DNA of 64,000 nt from JAIBJN01 sp963784175 (GCA_963784175.1 CAWAQJ010000012.1:62001-126000); one strand, 5' to 3'; shown: positions 49,811 to 59,227, counted from the stretch's first letter. Translations and numbers: made by a program. The notes: a model not told the origin generated them from the sequence alone.

Positions 49811-50347
49811 ATGCGCAGGATCAGGCTCCACACCTCCAAGAAGATTGCCCTTACGGCCGCCGCCGTCAGCGCCGTTTCGATCGCTGCGGCCGGCGGGACC
49901 TACGCCAACTTCACCGCCACCCCGGTGACGATCTCGAACAACGCGTTCGCAGCCGGCACGCTCGAGATGGATCGCTCGGGCTCGGGCGCCATCTTCTCCG
50001 CCGCCGGTATGGCGATCGGCGACGACGCCTCCGGCTCGGTCACGATCACCAACAGCGGCTCGCTGGCCGGCGACTACGCCCTTTCGGGCTCCGCGAGCGG
50101 CGACCTCGCCCCCGCGCTCGACCTGGTCATCTACAAGGACAACGACGGTCAGGCCGGCTCGAAGATCTACGACGGCGCCCTCGACGACCTCGACTCCGTC
50201 GACCTCGGCGCCTTCGCAGCCGACGGTGGCAGCCACACCTTCTACTTCCACGTCTCCCTTCCCACGACCGGGTCGGACGCAGGCGACAACGCCCTCCAGG
50301 GCAAGTCGGCCAGCGCCAGCTTCACCTGGTCGGCGACCCAGGCGTAA
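49811..50347 (+). CDS. TasA/camelysin-like secreted protein
   Basis: 178 residues from ATG 49811 (AAGGA upstream). Signal peptide KKIALTAAAVSAVSIAAAGG ending before TYANFTA. The mature part matches the TasA/CalY (peptidase M73) pattern: SNNAFAAGTLEMDRSGSGAI, SGSVTITNSGSLAGDYALSG, SASASFTWSATQ. Such proteins form matrix or pilus-like fibres in Bacillus and are processed by SipW, whose homologue is encoded next. No other protease function should be assumed from the old camelysin name. Confidence 0.82.
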   Translation: MRRIRLHTSKKIALTAAAVSAVSIAAAGGTYANFTATPVTISNNAFAAGTLEMDRSGSGAIFSAAGMAIGDDASGSVTITNSGSLAGDYALSGSASGDLAPALDLVIYKDNDGQAGSKIYDGALDDLDSVDLGAFAADGGSHTFYFHVSLPTTGSDAGDNALQGKSASASFTWSATQA

Positions 50348-50375
50348 GCGCGCCAACCCCGGAGCAAGACGGCAA

Positions 50376-50906
50376 ATGCAGATGCGGTTCACGTCGGTGC
50401 TAAAGAGGACGGTCGGCCTGGTCACCGGGCTGGCCGTCCTCGCGGCCTTCGCCTACGTGGCGCTCTTCCTCGCCGGGTACCGGCCGGTGGTCGTCTACTC
50501 CGGCTCCATGGAGCCCGGGCTCTCCGTCGGCACACTCGCCTTCGTGAAGAGCGTCCCCGCGGAGGAGGTCGGCGTCGGCGACGTGATCACGTTCACGGAC
50601 CCGCACCAGACCGGCCGTCTCGTCACGCATCGCATCGTCGAGACCGCCGAGACCCCCGAGGGCGAGCTCGCGTTCCGCACGAAGGGCGACGCGAACCTCA
50701 ACCGGGATCCCTGGGCGATCGCCCTCCCGGACAAGGCCGGCCGCCTCGCCTTCGACGTCCCGTACGTCGGCTACGCGCTCTGGTACGCCAAGACGCGCGA
50801 GGTGCGCATGGGCCTGATCGTGCTCCTCTCCGGGCTCGTGCTCGCGTTTCTCCTCCAGGCGATCTGGCGACGGCCCGATACACCGGCCGAGGCTTCGGCC
50901 AGGTGA
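50376..50906 (+). CDS. sipW: Signal peptidase I, SipW/ER type
   Basis: 176 residues. N-terminal helix (about 10-33), catalytic Ser44 in VVVYSGSMEPGLSVG, His85 in RLVTHRIVE (His instead of the bacterial Lys, as in SipW and eukaryotic/archaeal enzymes), Asp105 in TKGDANLNRDPW, and a C-terminal transmembrane helix (about 148-168). Expected to cleave the TasA-like protein before it and the one after it. Start ATG 50376; ATG 50382 is possible. GTGA overlap with the next gene. Confidence 0.9.
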   Translation: MQMRFTSVLKRTVGLVTGLAVLAAFAYVALFLAGYRPVVVYSGSMEPGLSVGTLAFVKSVPAEEVGVGDVITFTDPHQTGRLVTHRIVETAETPEGELAFRTKGDANLNRDPWAIALPDKAGRLAFDVPYVGYALWYAKTREVRMGLIVLLSGLVLAFLLQAIWRRPDTPAEASAR

Positions 50907-52301
50907 GACCCCGCACACTCCTCGTCTGCTCGATCGTCGCTCTCTCGGCCGTCCTGGCCGTCGGGGGCTTCACGCGCATGACGTCCGCGTCGTTCACGGA
51001 CGGCCTCACGACCGGCGGAAACTCCGTCACCGTCGACAAGCTCTCCAACCACTTCGCGGTCACGCCCGGCTCCTCGGCGACGGGCAATGTGGACTCGCTC
51101 TCGATCAACCTGGGCCTCGTCACCTCGCCCCAGACGATCACCAACGTCTTCACCGTCCGGAACGTGAGCTCCATGACCCGGACCGCGACGCTCGTCGTCC
51201 TCGGCCCGAACCAGCTCGGCTCTGCAACCTTCGCCCAGTCCGGCAGCGCGAGCGTCACGCTCGCCCCGGGAGCCTCGAGCGCCGTCTCCCTGACGACTTC
51301 TCCCTCCGTCGCCGGTCGCGGCTCGGGCCAGATCAGGCTCAAGCTGGGCAACTCGACTTGGCTCTACCGCGACTACTCCGTCTCGCTCGACGCGGCGCCC
51401 GCGGCGCCTGCAAGCCTGTCGGCCACGGCGATCGTCGCTGCCGACATCAGGCTCGACTGGCCGGCCTCCGCCACGACGACGAACCTCGCCGGCTACGACG
51501 TGTACCGCTCGACCGGCGGAAGCTGGACGAAGCGCAACACCTCGCTGATCACGGCCACCACCTGGACGGACACGTCCCCGACGAACGGCACCCAGTACTC
51601 CTATCGCGTGCGAGCAGTCTCGAGCGGGACGCCCTCTTTCGAGAGCGTCGACAGCCCGACCGCGACGGCGCGCGCCGACTCGACCGCCCCGTCCCAGCCC
51701 ACGGCGATCCTCCTCGCCAACGGCGGCGGACAGGGCAACGCGTACATCAACCTTGCGAACCGAGCGTCGGTCTCCGTCACCGTGACACTTCCGTCCACGT
51801 CGGTCTCCACCGACATCGTCGACGGTGACCATCTCCAGGAACAGCACCTCGGTCTCCAAGAGCGCGCCCGCGACGAACGGCACCGGAACGGTCACGATCA
51901 CCGGCATCGACACCACCGCCGTTCAGGACGGCTCGGTCACCATCGCGGCAACGGCCTCGGACGCGGCCGGGAACACGTCGTCGACCCGGTCGGTCACAGC
52001 CACGAAGGACACGGCCGCGCCGAGCGCGCCGACCGCGACCTACGACGATCGCAACAACCAGAACGACCGGATCAACGGCACGTGCGAGGCGAACGCCACG
52101 ATCACGGCCACGCGGACGGTGCCGTCGGCAGCCGGCCCTTACACGGCCACCGCCTCCGGCACGGGCACCTACACCGTGACCGTGGCGCGCGTCGACGGGC
52201 AGACCTCGAACCCGATCACGGTCACCTACCTCGTGACCGCGACCGACCGCGCCGGGAACACCAGCGCGGCGACCACGCTGACGTACAACGTGACGCGCTA
52301 G
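50903..52301 (+). CDS. Secreted TasA-related protein with fibronectin/Ig-like domains (frameshifted)
   Basis: From GTG 50903: signal peptide (LLVCSIVALSAVLAVGGFTR), then a SipW-dependent-type cleavage region MTSASFTDGLTTGGNSVTVD, a beta domain with ITNVFTVRNVSSMTRTATLV, an FN3 domain (PASLSATAIVAADIRLDWPA, NGTQYSYRVRAVSSG) and Ig-like repeats. Sense moves to the +1 frame near 51820 (TVTISRNSTSVSKSAPATNG ... SNPITVTYLVTATDRAGNTS) and stops at 52301. One extra base in GTCGACGG explains the break; the whole is about 465 residues. Probably an adhesive or capping partner of the TasA-like fibre. Confidence 0.75.
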
Positions 52302-52342
52302 AAGCCCTGCTGCTAGCAGCCCGAAACTAGACTCTTCCCGCG

Positions 52343-52804
52343 ATGACGACCCGCGCGCTCGCCGTTCTTTTCGCCTGCATGGCTCTGACCGCCTGCGGCG
52401 GTGACGAGAACGAGGGCTCGGACGAGTTCCTCTCGGAAGCGAACGCGATCTGCGCCGAGTACGGGCCGAAGATCGAGGCGATCCCGCCTCCGCTCGAGGA
52501 CATCGACGAGTGGGGCGCGGTCGGCGCGGACATGGGCGACCAGCTCGAGGCCTCCGTCAACGAGCTTCGGCTCGTCCAGCCGCCGGACGACCTCACCGAC
52601 GCCTACGCGGAGTGGATCGGGCTCCGAGCCGACCTGCTCACGTCCATGCGCGCCGTCCAGGAGGCCGGGAACAACCACGACGAAGCGGGCGTCGCGGCCG
52701 GGCTGAGCGAGATTCGCGAGACCCAGGCCCGCGCCGACGAGCTCGCCGAAGAGCTCGGCCTGGCCGACTGCTCGCCGACCGGCATCACGCTCGAGCAGCG
52801 CTAG
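52343..52804 (+). CDS. Lipoprotein of unknown function
   Basis: 153 residues from ATG 52343. Signal peptide with lipobox LTAC-GG (Cys about residue 18), then a helical, acidic domain (FLSEANAICAEYGPKIEAIP, LVQPPDDLTDAYAEWIGLRA) resembling small actinobacterial lipoproteins. No known function. Its last bases overlap the convergent hydratase gene by 4 bp. Confidence 0.72.
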   Translation: MTTRALAVLFACMALTACGGDENEGSDEFLSEANAICAEYGPKIEAIPPPLEDIDEWGAVGADMGDQLEASVNELRLVQPPDDLTDAYAEWIGLRADLLTSMRAVQEAGNNHDEAGVAAGLSEIRETQARADELAEELGLADCSPTGITLEQR

Positions 52805-53571
52805 CGGCCGCTGAAGCGCGGCTCGCGCTTCTCGAGGAAGGCGGCGACGCCCTCCGCGAAGTCCTCGGTGCGGGTGGCGGCGACCTGGAGCTGCGCCTCC
52901 AGCTCGAGCTGATCCTCGAGCCTTGAGGTAGCCGCGCGCTGGAAGAGGCGCTTCGTCATCGCGATCGCCCGCGTGGGAAGAGCGGCCAGGTCGGCCGCAC
53001 GCTCCTGCGTCCGCGCCAGCACGGCGTCCGTCTCCACGACCTCGGAGACGAGCCCCCACGCCAGCGCCTCCTGCGCGTCGATCTTGCGACCGGAGCACAT
53101 CCACTCGAACGCTCGCGAGTAGCCGAGCAGCCGCGGGACGAGCCACGACCCGCCCGTGTCCGGGACGAGGCCGACCGTGATGAAGGCCGGGACGAACGCG
53201 GCCTTGTCCGCCGCGATCCGCAGGTCGCACGCGCACGCGAGCGAGAGCCCGGCCCCGGCCGCGGCCCCGTTGACGGCCGCGAGGACGGGCTTTTCGAGCC
53301 CCTGAAGGCCGAGCACGTGACGATTCCAGCGCTCGCGTAGCAGCCCGGCAACGTCGCGATCGCCTCCACTGAGCTCCGTGAGGTCCTGGCCCACGCAGAA
53401 GCCGCGGCCCGAGCCGGTGAGGACGACGGCGCGCACCTCGGGATCGGCGGCCTCCTTGAGGGCTGCCGAGAACGCCTTGTGCTGCGCGGCGTCGAACGCG
53501 TTGAGCTTGTCCGGGCGGTTGAGCGCGATCGTCAGCACCGCGCCGTCGCGTGTCGTCTCGACCTCAGCCAT
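52801..53571 (-). CDS. Enoyl-CoA hydratase/isomerase, PaaG-like
   Basis: 256 residues of the crotonase family. The oxyanion-hole segments are GRGFCVGQDLTELSG (about 54-68) and NGAAAGAGLSLACACDLRIA. FITVGLVPDTGGSWLVPRLL with the active-site Asp is characteristic of PaaG, the 1,2-epoxyphenylacetyl-CoA isomerase that forms the oxepin. This assignment fits the paaABCD operon 8 kb away but rests on motif resemblance only. Confidence 0.85.
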   Translation of the reverse strand: MAEVETTRDGAVLTIALNRPDKLNAFDAAQHKAFSAALKEAADPEVRAVVLTGSGRGFCVGQDLTELSGGDRDVAGLLRERWNRHVLGLQGLEKPVLAAVNGAAAGAGLSLACACDLRIAADKAAFVPAFITVGLVPDTGGSWLVPRLLGYSRAFEWMCSGRKIDAQEALAWGLVSEVVETDAVLARTQERAADLAALPTRAIAMTKRLFQRAATSRLEDQLELEAQLQVAATRTEDFAEGVAAFLEKREPRFSGR

Positions 53572-53615
53572 GCCGCTCCTCGGTAGACCTGAACGTGTTC
53601 GGTAGCGTGGAACCG

Positions 53616-54626
53616 ATGGCCGATCTTACGTTCATCGACGCGCTCCTCGGGCCCGAGCAGCCGCCGGCCGAGAGCCGCGGCTCGGACGAGGAAGCGCTCG
53701 ACGCCTACTCCCGCGCCGTCGTCAGCGTTGCCGAGCTTCTCTCCCCGTCGGTCGCGAACCTGCGCGTGGCGCGGCGCGTCCGCGGCGGTCGCCTGGCGAC
53801 CGGGGGAGGCAGCGGCGTCGTGATCACCCCGGACGGGTTCATGCTCACCTCCGCGCACGTCGTCGCCGGGACCGACGGGACCGTGGACGCCTCATTCGTC
53901 GACGGCCGTGAGGTGCGTGCCGAGGTCGTCGGCGCCGACCCGCTCTCCGACCTCGCCGTCCTGCGCTCGGACGCCGCAGACCTCGAGCCCGCCGTCCTCG
54001 GCGACGCCGAGAGCCTCCGCGTCGGCCAGCTCGTGGTCGCCATCGGAAACCCGAACGGCTTCGCGGGCTCTGTCACGGCGGGCGTCGTCTCCGCGCTCGG
54101 GCGGTCTCTACCTGTGAGCTCCCGGGCGGCCGGGCGCATCGTCGAGAACGTCATCCAGACCGACGCCGCGCTCAACCCGGGGAACTCCGGTGGGGCGCTC
54201 GCGGACGGGCGCGGCTGCGTCGTCGGCATCAACACCGCGGTCGCGGGTGTGGGGCTTGGGCTCGCCGTTCCCATCAACACGACGACGCGGAAGATCATCG
54301 GCGCCCTCATGCGCGACGGGCGGTTCACGCGCGCCTACATCGGGATCGCCGGCGGCTCCAGGCCGCTGCCCCCGCGGCTCGCGCGCGAGCTCGAACGGAC
54401 CACGGGCGTCGAGGTGGTCGAGGTCGTGGAGGGCAGCCCAGCAGCGCAGGCAGGGCTCCGGCGCGAGGACCTGATCGTCGCCGTGGGCGAAACGGCGGTC
54501 GAGGGCGTGGACGACCTCCAACGCCTGATGACGGGCGAGCTGATCGGCGAGAGCGTCAACGCGACGGTGCTGCGCGAAGGAAACCGGATCGAAGTCCGGC
54601 TCGTCCCGGTCGAGCTCGAGGTCTAG
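53616..54626 (+). CDS. HtrA/DegP-type S1C serine protease with PDZ domain, no evident export signal
   Basis: 336 residues from ATG 53616. Catalytic triad H81 (SAHVV), D112 (LSDLAVL) and S190 (NPGNSGGAL). One C-terminal PDZ domain (about 245-330: YIGIAGGSRPLPP, VEGSPAAQAGLRREDLIVAV). Most HtrA proteins carry a signal peptide or membrane anchor; here the N-terminus (MADLTFIDALLGPEQPPAES) is soluble. Either it acts in the cytoplasm or the anchor was lost. Convergent with the ltrA-like gene, 4-bp overlap. Confidence 0.9.
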   Translation: MADLTFIDALLGPEQPPAESRGSDEEALDAYSRAVVSVAELLSPSVANLRVARRVRGGRLATGGGSGVVITPDGFMLTSAHVVAGTDGTVDASFVDGREVRAEVVGADPLSDLAVLRSDAADLEPAVLGDAESLRVGQLVVAIGNPNGFAGSVTAGVVSALGRSLPVSSRAAGRIVENVIQTDAALNPGNSGGALADGRGCVVGINTAVAGVGLGLAVPINTTTRKIIGALMRDGRFTRAYIGIAGGSRPLPPRLARELERTTGVEVVEVVEGSPAAQAGLRREDLIVAVGETAVEGVDDLQRLMTGELIGESVNATVLREGNRIEVRLVPVELEV

Positions 54627-55807
54627 CCGATCTCGATCCCGCCCGGCTCGGCCCGGCCGTGGCGGTCGTGCTGCGCGAGCTCGAGAACGATCTGGGCGGC
54701 GACCGCGAGGAAGAGCACTGCCAGGACGGGCACGATTCCGATCTCGGCCCCGATCGCGCCGACGCCGAGCGCGAGCACCGCCGTCCCGGCCCGCAGCCAG
54801 ACGTCGATGTCGCCGCGGGACTGCGTCGTCACGAGGTGGAGGACTGCCACCGCGCCCATGAAGAGCGCGACGGCGACGCCGATGATCCACGACACCTCGT
54901 CCGTGAGGCCGGACTCCTGCGTCGCCTTGATCGCGAGCTTCACCCCGGCGCCGAGCGCGGCGAGGCCGACCAGGAGCGGCAGGTGCGCGTAGAGGTACGT
55001 CTGGCCGGCGGCGATCGTCCGCTTGACGATCGAGGAATCGACGTAGTCGAAGTAGAGCCACCACAGCGCGCCGGCGAGCGCGAACCCAAGTGCGGCGGCG
55101 GCCCCGGACTCGAGGCCCCAGCTCACGCTCGTCGTGCCGACGACCACCGCGAGCACGCTCTCGCCGAAGACGATGATCGTGAAGAGGCCGACGCGCTCCG
55201 GGATGTGGGAGCCGTGAATCGGGACCTTGCGGATCCGCTCGGTGCTCGCCAGCGGCGTCCCCAGATCGATCGTCAACGCGACGGCCCAGATCCAGTAGCG
55301 GTACGGCGGCTCTACCGCCGCCGAGACGAGGAACAGCGCGATGCTCGCGCTGAAGGCGGGGATGTAGACGTTGAGCAGGGGTCGCGCCGCGGGTAGGTGC
55401 CACCAGGCCCTCGCGTTCAGGAGAACGACCACCGCGCGGACGCCCGCGTACGCCAACGCGAAGCTCGCTGTGGCGCCGTGGAACGCGTCGGGGATCACCG
55501 AGGCAAGGACGGCCACGGTGAACATGCCGGCGATCATCAGGATCCGGTGCGGCGGATCGTCCGTGTCGAAGCGGTCGGCGTAGAACGTGTACCCGACCCA
55601 CGCCCACCAGACGGCGACGAACAGCCCTGCGAAGACGAGGAAGCCGTGGACGCTCGGGTCCTCGGCCAGCCCGTCGGAAAGCTGGGCGACCGCGACGACG
55701 AACACGAGATCGAAGAAGAGCTCGAGCCAGGTCGCGTGGCGCTCGTCCCCGTCGTCCTCGAGCGTGCGGAGCCGGGGCGGGTCGTGCCAACGCGACGGTG
55801 TCGCCAT
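54623..55807 (-). CDS. Low temperature requirement protein A (LtrA) family
   Basis: 394 residues. The family opening WLELFFDLVFVVAVAQLSDG is at about 28-47, followed by roughly eleven transmembrane helices and PPHRILMIAGMFTVAVLASV, FTIIVFGESVLAVVVGTTS. LtrA was linked to growth at low temperature in Listeria; the molecular activity is unknown. Confidence 0.9.
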   Translation of the reverse strand: MATPSRWHDPPRLRTLEDDGDERHATWLELFFDLVFVVAVAQLSDGLAEDPSVHGFLVFAGLFVAVWWAWVGYTFYADRFDTDDPPHRILMIAGMFTVAVLASVIPDAFHGATASFALAYAGVRAVVVLLNARAWWHLPAARPLLNVYIPAFSASIALFLVSAAVEPPYRYWIWAVALTIDLGTPLASTERIRKVPIHGSHIPERVGLFTIIVFGESVLAVVVGTTSVSWGLESGAAAALGFALAGALWWLYFDYVDSSIVKRTIAAGQTYLYAHLPLLVGLAALGAGVKLAIKATQESGLTDEVSWIIGVAVALFMGAVAVLHLVTTQSRGDIDVWLRAGTAVLALGVGAIGAEIGIVPVLAVLFLAVAAQIVLELAQHDRHGRAEPGGIEIG

Positions 55808-55822
55808 GCGGGTGGGAAGGAC

Positions 55823-56591
55823 CTAGCGACCCTTGAAGTCCGGCTTGCGCTTCTCCGTGAACGCGGTCAGACCCTCGCGCGCGTCTTCGGACGCGAACGC
55901 GAGGTAGAGCGCCTTGCGCTCGTAGTCGAGGCCGGTCTCGAGCGTCGACTCGTACGCCCGGTTGACGGCCTCCTTGGCCAGCCGTTGGGCGATGGGGCCC
56001 TTCTCGGCGATAGCGCGGGCGACGGCCTTCGCCTCCTCGAGCCAGGCTTCCTTTGCGACGACGCGCGCGACGAGCCCGGCGCGCTCGGCCTCCTCGGCGG
56101 TGAGAAAGCGGCCCGAGAGAATCACGTCCATTGCCTTCGCCTTGCCGATCGCGCGCGTCAGCCGCTGCGTGCCGCCGGCGCCGGGGATGATCCCGAGCCC
56201 GGTCTCCGGCTGGCCGAAACGCGCGGTTTCGGAGGCGACGATGAGGTCGCAGGCCATCGCGAGCTCGTTGCCGCCGCCGAGGCAGAAGCCGGAGACGGCC
56301 GCGACGAGCGGCGTGCGGATCCGGCGGATCGCGTCCCAGCGGTCGATGCGGCGCGCCTCGTACATGTCCATCGCGCTCGCCTCCGCCATCTGGCCGATGT
56401 CGGCTCCGGCCGCGAAGGCCTTCTCCGAGCCGCCGAGGACGATGCAGCGAATCTCGTCGTCCTCGTCCAGCTCGACGAGCGCGTCCACGAGCGAGCCCAT
56501 GACCTCGTCGTTGAGCGCGTTCAGCGCCTCCGGCCGGTTGAGGAGGACGATGCCCGATCGGCGGCTCGCGCTCGACGAGGACGACGCTCAC
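55823..56591 (-). CDS. Enoyl-CoA hydratase/isomerase (frameshifted near start)
   Basis: From GTG 56591 the frame reads VSVVLVEREPPIG and then the +1 frame continues IVLLNRPEALNALNDEVMGS to KRKPDFKGR. Dropping one G of GGG near 56553 gives one protein of 255 residues. Crotonase signatures: GSEKAFAAGADIGQMAEAS and SGFCLGGGNELAMACDL, and the catalytic Glu pair region ETGLGIIPGAGGTQRL as in PaaF/FadB-type hydratases. Hydrates 2-enoyl-CoA. GTGA overlap with the upstream hydratase gene, so one operon. Confidence 0.88.
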
Positions 56592-57400
56592 TCTTTGCCC
56601 TCCACGAACTTCCGGACCGCTTCCTTCGGCTCCTCGGTCGCCATCGAGAGGGCGAGCCAGTCGCGGGCATGGTTGATCGTCTCGTGCCAGGCGAGGTCGC
56701 GCCAGAAGTTGAGCTGCTGCTTCGTGTAGCGCACCGTCTGCGGGAGCTTGGCGGCCAGCTTCTCGACCAGCTCGTCGACGGTCGCGTCCAGCTCGGCGGC
56801 CGGTACCGCGCGGTTGACGAGGCCCCACTCCTCGGCCTTGCGCGCCGGGATCTCCTCGCAGAGAAGGATGATCTCGCGCGCGCGACGCTCGCCGACCATG
56901 ATCGGGAGCCACTGCGTGGCGCCGCCGGCGGGGACGGACCCATGCTGGGGACCGACGTGGCGGATGTACGTGTCATCCGCGATGACGGAGAGATCGCAGG
57001 CCATCTGGAGCTCGTTGCCGCCCCCGACGCAGACGCCGTTGATGCGCGCGAGCGTCGGCTTGCCGATCTCCCGCATCCGGTCGTGAGCGTCCTTGAACGC
57101 GCCGAACCACTTCCAGTACTCGTCAGGCTTGCCGAGGTAGTCGCGGCTCCACGCCTTCAGGTCGGCGCCGACGCAGAACGCCCTCCCGGCACCGGTTACG
57201 ACCACCACGCGAATCGCGTCGTCCCAGGACGCGTCCTCGCAGGCGCGCGCGATCTCCCGCAGCATGCGGAAGTCGAACGCGTTGAGAACCTCAGGGCGGT
57301 TGAGGGTGATCGTCGCGCGCGGCGGCGCCTTCTCGTAGACGATCGCCTCGAAGCCGAGCTCGGCCGGGTCGCGCGGCGCCGGGTAGGACGGCTCCGTCAT
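56588..57400 (-). CDS. Enoyl-CoA hydratase/isomerase family protein
   Basis: 270 residues from ATG 57400. Crotonase fold: ATITLNRPEVLNAFDFRMLR, GAGRAFCVGADLKAWSRDYL, INGVCVGGGNELQMACDLSV. The sequence after this (YIRHVGPQHGSVPAGGATQW) lacks the usual Glu-Gly-x-G motif and resembles BadI/naphthoate-synthase-like members, so ring-cleaving or cyclohexane-carboxylate-type chemistry is possible. ATGA overlap with the EthD gene upstream. Confidence 0.87.
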   Translation of the reverse strand: MTEPSYPAPRDPAELGFEAIVYEKAPPRATITLNRPEVLNAFDFRMLREIARACEDASWDDAIRVVVVTGAGRAFCVGADLKAWSRDYLGKPDEYWKWFGAFKDAHDRMREIGKPTLARINGVCVGGGNELQMACDLSVIADDTYIRHVGPQHGSVPAGGATQWLPIMVGERRAREIILLCEEIPARKAEEWGLVNRAVPAAELDATVDELVEKLAAKLPQTVRYTKQQLNFWRDLAWHETINHARDWLALSMATEEPKEAVRKFVEGKE

Positions 57401-57675
57401 TCGACGTCCGCGAAGTGGACGTGGAAGGGCAGGCCCATCTCCATCGCGTCCTTGCCGGTCGCCATGAACTCGTCCGTGCGTGCGGCCGCCTTGAACGCGT
57501 CAAGGTCCGCGAACTCCCACTCGGCGTAGTACGGATAGCGCGGCTCGCCCTTCGGCGCGCCGAAGACCCGGCCGTGGCGGAACGTGCCGCCCGGGACCTG
57601 CCGGCACAGCTCGGCGTGCTGCTCGTAGCGCTCGGCGTCCGGCTCCTGCTCGTAGACCATGAAGACCCTGACCAA
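57397..57675 (-). CDS. EthD-family protein
   Basis: 92 residues from TTG 57675, which lies 5 bp after a GGGAG site. MVYEQEPDAERYEQHAELCR, GEPRYPYYAEWEFADLDAFK and AARTDEFMATGKDAMEMG are the EthD dimeric alpha-beta barrel pattern. Such small proteins accompany aromatic and ether degradation and may bind or cyclise intermediates. First gene of the EthD-hydratase-hydratase operon. Confidence 0.85.
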   Translation of the reverse strand: MVRVFMVYEQEPDAERYEQHAELCRQVPGGTFRHGRVFGAPKGEPRYPYYAEWEFADLDAFKAAARTDEFMATGKDAMEMGLPFHVHFADVE

Positions 57676-57749
57676 CGTTCTCCCTTCCCTCGCGTCGTGT
57701 GTGTCGCCCGCGAAGGATTCCCGATTCCGCGCTCGCACGCTGCGGCGGT

Positions 57750-57779
57750 CCGCCGCCCCAGCATCGACTGGGGCGGCGG
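57750..57779 (-). terminator. Hairpin after the aminotransferase gene
   Basis: CCGCCGCCCCA (57750-57760), loop GCATCGAC, TGGGGCGGCGG (57769-57779). A perfect 11-bp stem in the 184-bp gap between the aminotransferase end and the EthD start; no other feature seen in that gap. Confidence 0.6.
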
Positions 57780-57859
57780 CGCCGCGTCCGCAGAGGTCGG
57801 TCTAGCGGAGCTGGGCTCTCCGCAGACCTTCCGTCCACGCTTGGCCGCAGGCAGGCGTG

Positions 57860-59152
57860 TTAGCTCCCGGCGCCCGCAAGAGACTCCTCCAGGATCTCGA
57901 GACCGCGCTCGAGGTCGTCGTCGGCGATGACGAGGGGAACGAGGATCCGGACGACGTTCCCGTAGAGGCCGCAAGTGAGAAGGACGAGACCGCGCTCACG
58001 GGCGCGGGCGACCGTCGAGGCCGCCAGCTCGCCGGCGGGCGCCTTCGTCGCCCGGTCCCCGACCAGCTCGAGGGCGAGCATCGGCCCGAGCCCGCGGACC
58101 TCGCCCACGGAGCCCACCCGCTGGGCGATTCCGTCGAGGGCCATGCGGATGAACTCGCCGAGCTCGCGCGCGCGCCGCTGGAAGGTCTCGCTCGCCACCT
58201 CGTCGAGAACGGCGACCGCCGCCGCGCAGGCGACGGGGTTGCCGCCGAACGTGCCGCCGAGCCCGCCCGGCCCGACCGCGTCCATGACCTCTCCGCGCCC
58301 GGTGACGCCGGCGAGCGGTAGCCCGCCTCCGAGCGACTTGCCGGAGACGAGGAGATCGGGCTCGACGCCGTAGTGCTCGATCGCCCACATCGGCCCCGTC
58401 CGCCCGACGCCGCTCTGCACCTCGTCGTCGACGTAGAGGATCCCGTAGCGGTCGCACACCTCTCGCAGGCGCGCCGGAAAGTCATGCGGCATCGGAATGA
58501 AGCCGCCTTCGCCCTGGACGGGCTCGAGCACGACGCAGGCGACCTCCTGGGGGTCGACCTCGGACTTGAAGAGGGCCTCGAGCCCTGCGATCGCGTCGTC
58601 CGTGCTCACTCCGCGGTACGGGTACGGCCCTGGAGCGCGGTACACCTCGGGGGCGAAGGGCCCGAAGCCGCGCTTGTAGACGACCTTGCTCGTCATCGTC
58701 ATGGTCAAGAGCGTCCGGCCGTGGAACGCGTGGTCGAAGACGACGACCGCAGGTCGCCCCGTGGCGGCGCGCGCGATCTTGACCGCGTTCTCGACGGCCT
58801 CGGCGCCTGAGTTCAGGAGGAGGCTCTTCTGCTCGTCGCCGCGGCAGGGCGAGAGCTCTGCGAGCCGCCGGCACACGTCCAGGTACGGCTCGTACATGCC
58901 GACCATGAAGCACTGGTGGAGATAGCGGTCGACCTGCTCGTGGATGGCGGCGACCGCAGCGGGCAGGCGATGGCCGGTGTTCTGACAGCCCAGGCCGCCC
59001 GCGAAATCGATGTAGGTGTTGCCGTCCGTGTCCTCGATGCGCGCGCCCTCGGCGCGGGCGACCACCAGCGGCGGAGTCGACACGCCGGCGGCCACGTAAC
59101 GGGCACGGGCTTTGAGAAGCTCGTCGGTCGCGCTGCGCTCCTGGAGGGCCAT
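57860..59152 (-). CDS. Class III aminotransferase, 4-aminobutyrate aminotransferase-like
   Basis: 430 residues from ATG 59152. The PLP lysine is in LLVSGKSLGGGLPLAGVTGR, the Asp in YVDDEVQSGVGRTGPMWA, and NSGAEAVENAVKIARAATGR is the cofactor phosphate region. GabT-like enzymes transfer the amino group of 4-aminobutyrate or related omega-amino acids to 2-oxoglutarate. The aldehyde dehydrogenase 0.5 kb away could oxidise the semialdehyde product, an inference from proximity. Confidence 0.9.
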   Translation of the reverse strand: MALQERSATDELLKARARYVAAGVSTPPLVVARAEGARIEDTDGNTYIDFAGGLGCQNTGHRLPAAVAAIHEQVDRYLHQCFMVGMYEPYLDVCRRLAELSPCRGDEQKSLLLNSGAEAVENAVKIARAATGRPAVVVFDHAFHGRTLLTMTMTSKVVYKRGFGPFAPEVYRAPGPYPYRGVSTDDAIAGLEALFKSEVDPQEVACVVLEPVQGEGGFIPMPHDFPARLREVCDRYGILYVDDEVQSGVGRTGPMWAIEHYGVEPDLLVSGKSLGGGLPLAGVTGRGEVMDAVGPGGLGGTFGGNPVACAAAVAVLDEVASETFQRRARELGEFIRMALDGIAQRVGSVGEVRGLGPMLALELVGDRATKAPAGELAASTVARARERGLVLLTCGLYGNVVRILVPLVIADDDLERGLEILEESLAGAGS

Positions 59153-59227
59153 CGATCGAGTCTACTCCCGGCCTTCCGAGATCACCTTGGCCCTCGCGTC
59201 CCAATCCAGGGCGTTATCCTCGCCGCC

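Noticed and set aside
52309..52320. Perfect 12-bp palindrome GCTGCTAGCAGC
   Set aside because: Lies between co-directional genes just after a stop; too short and lacking context to call an operator.
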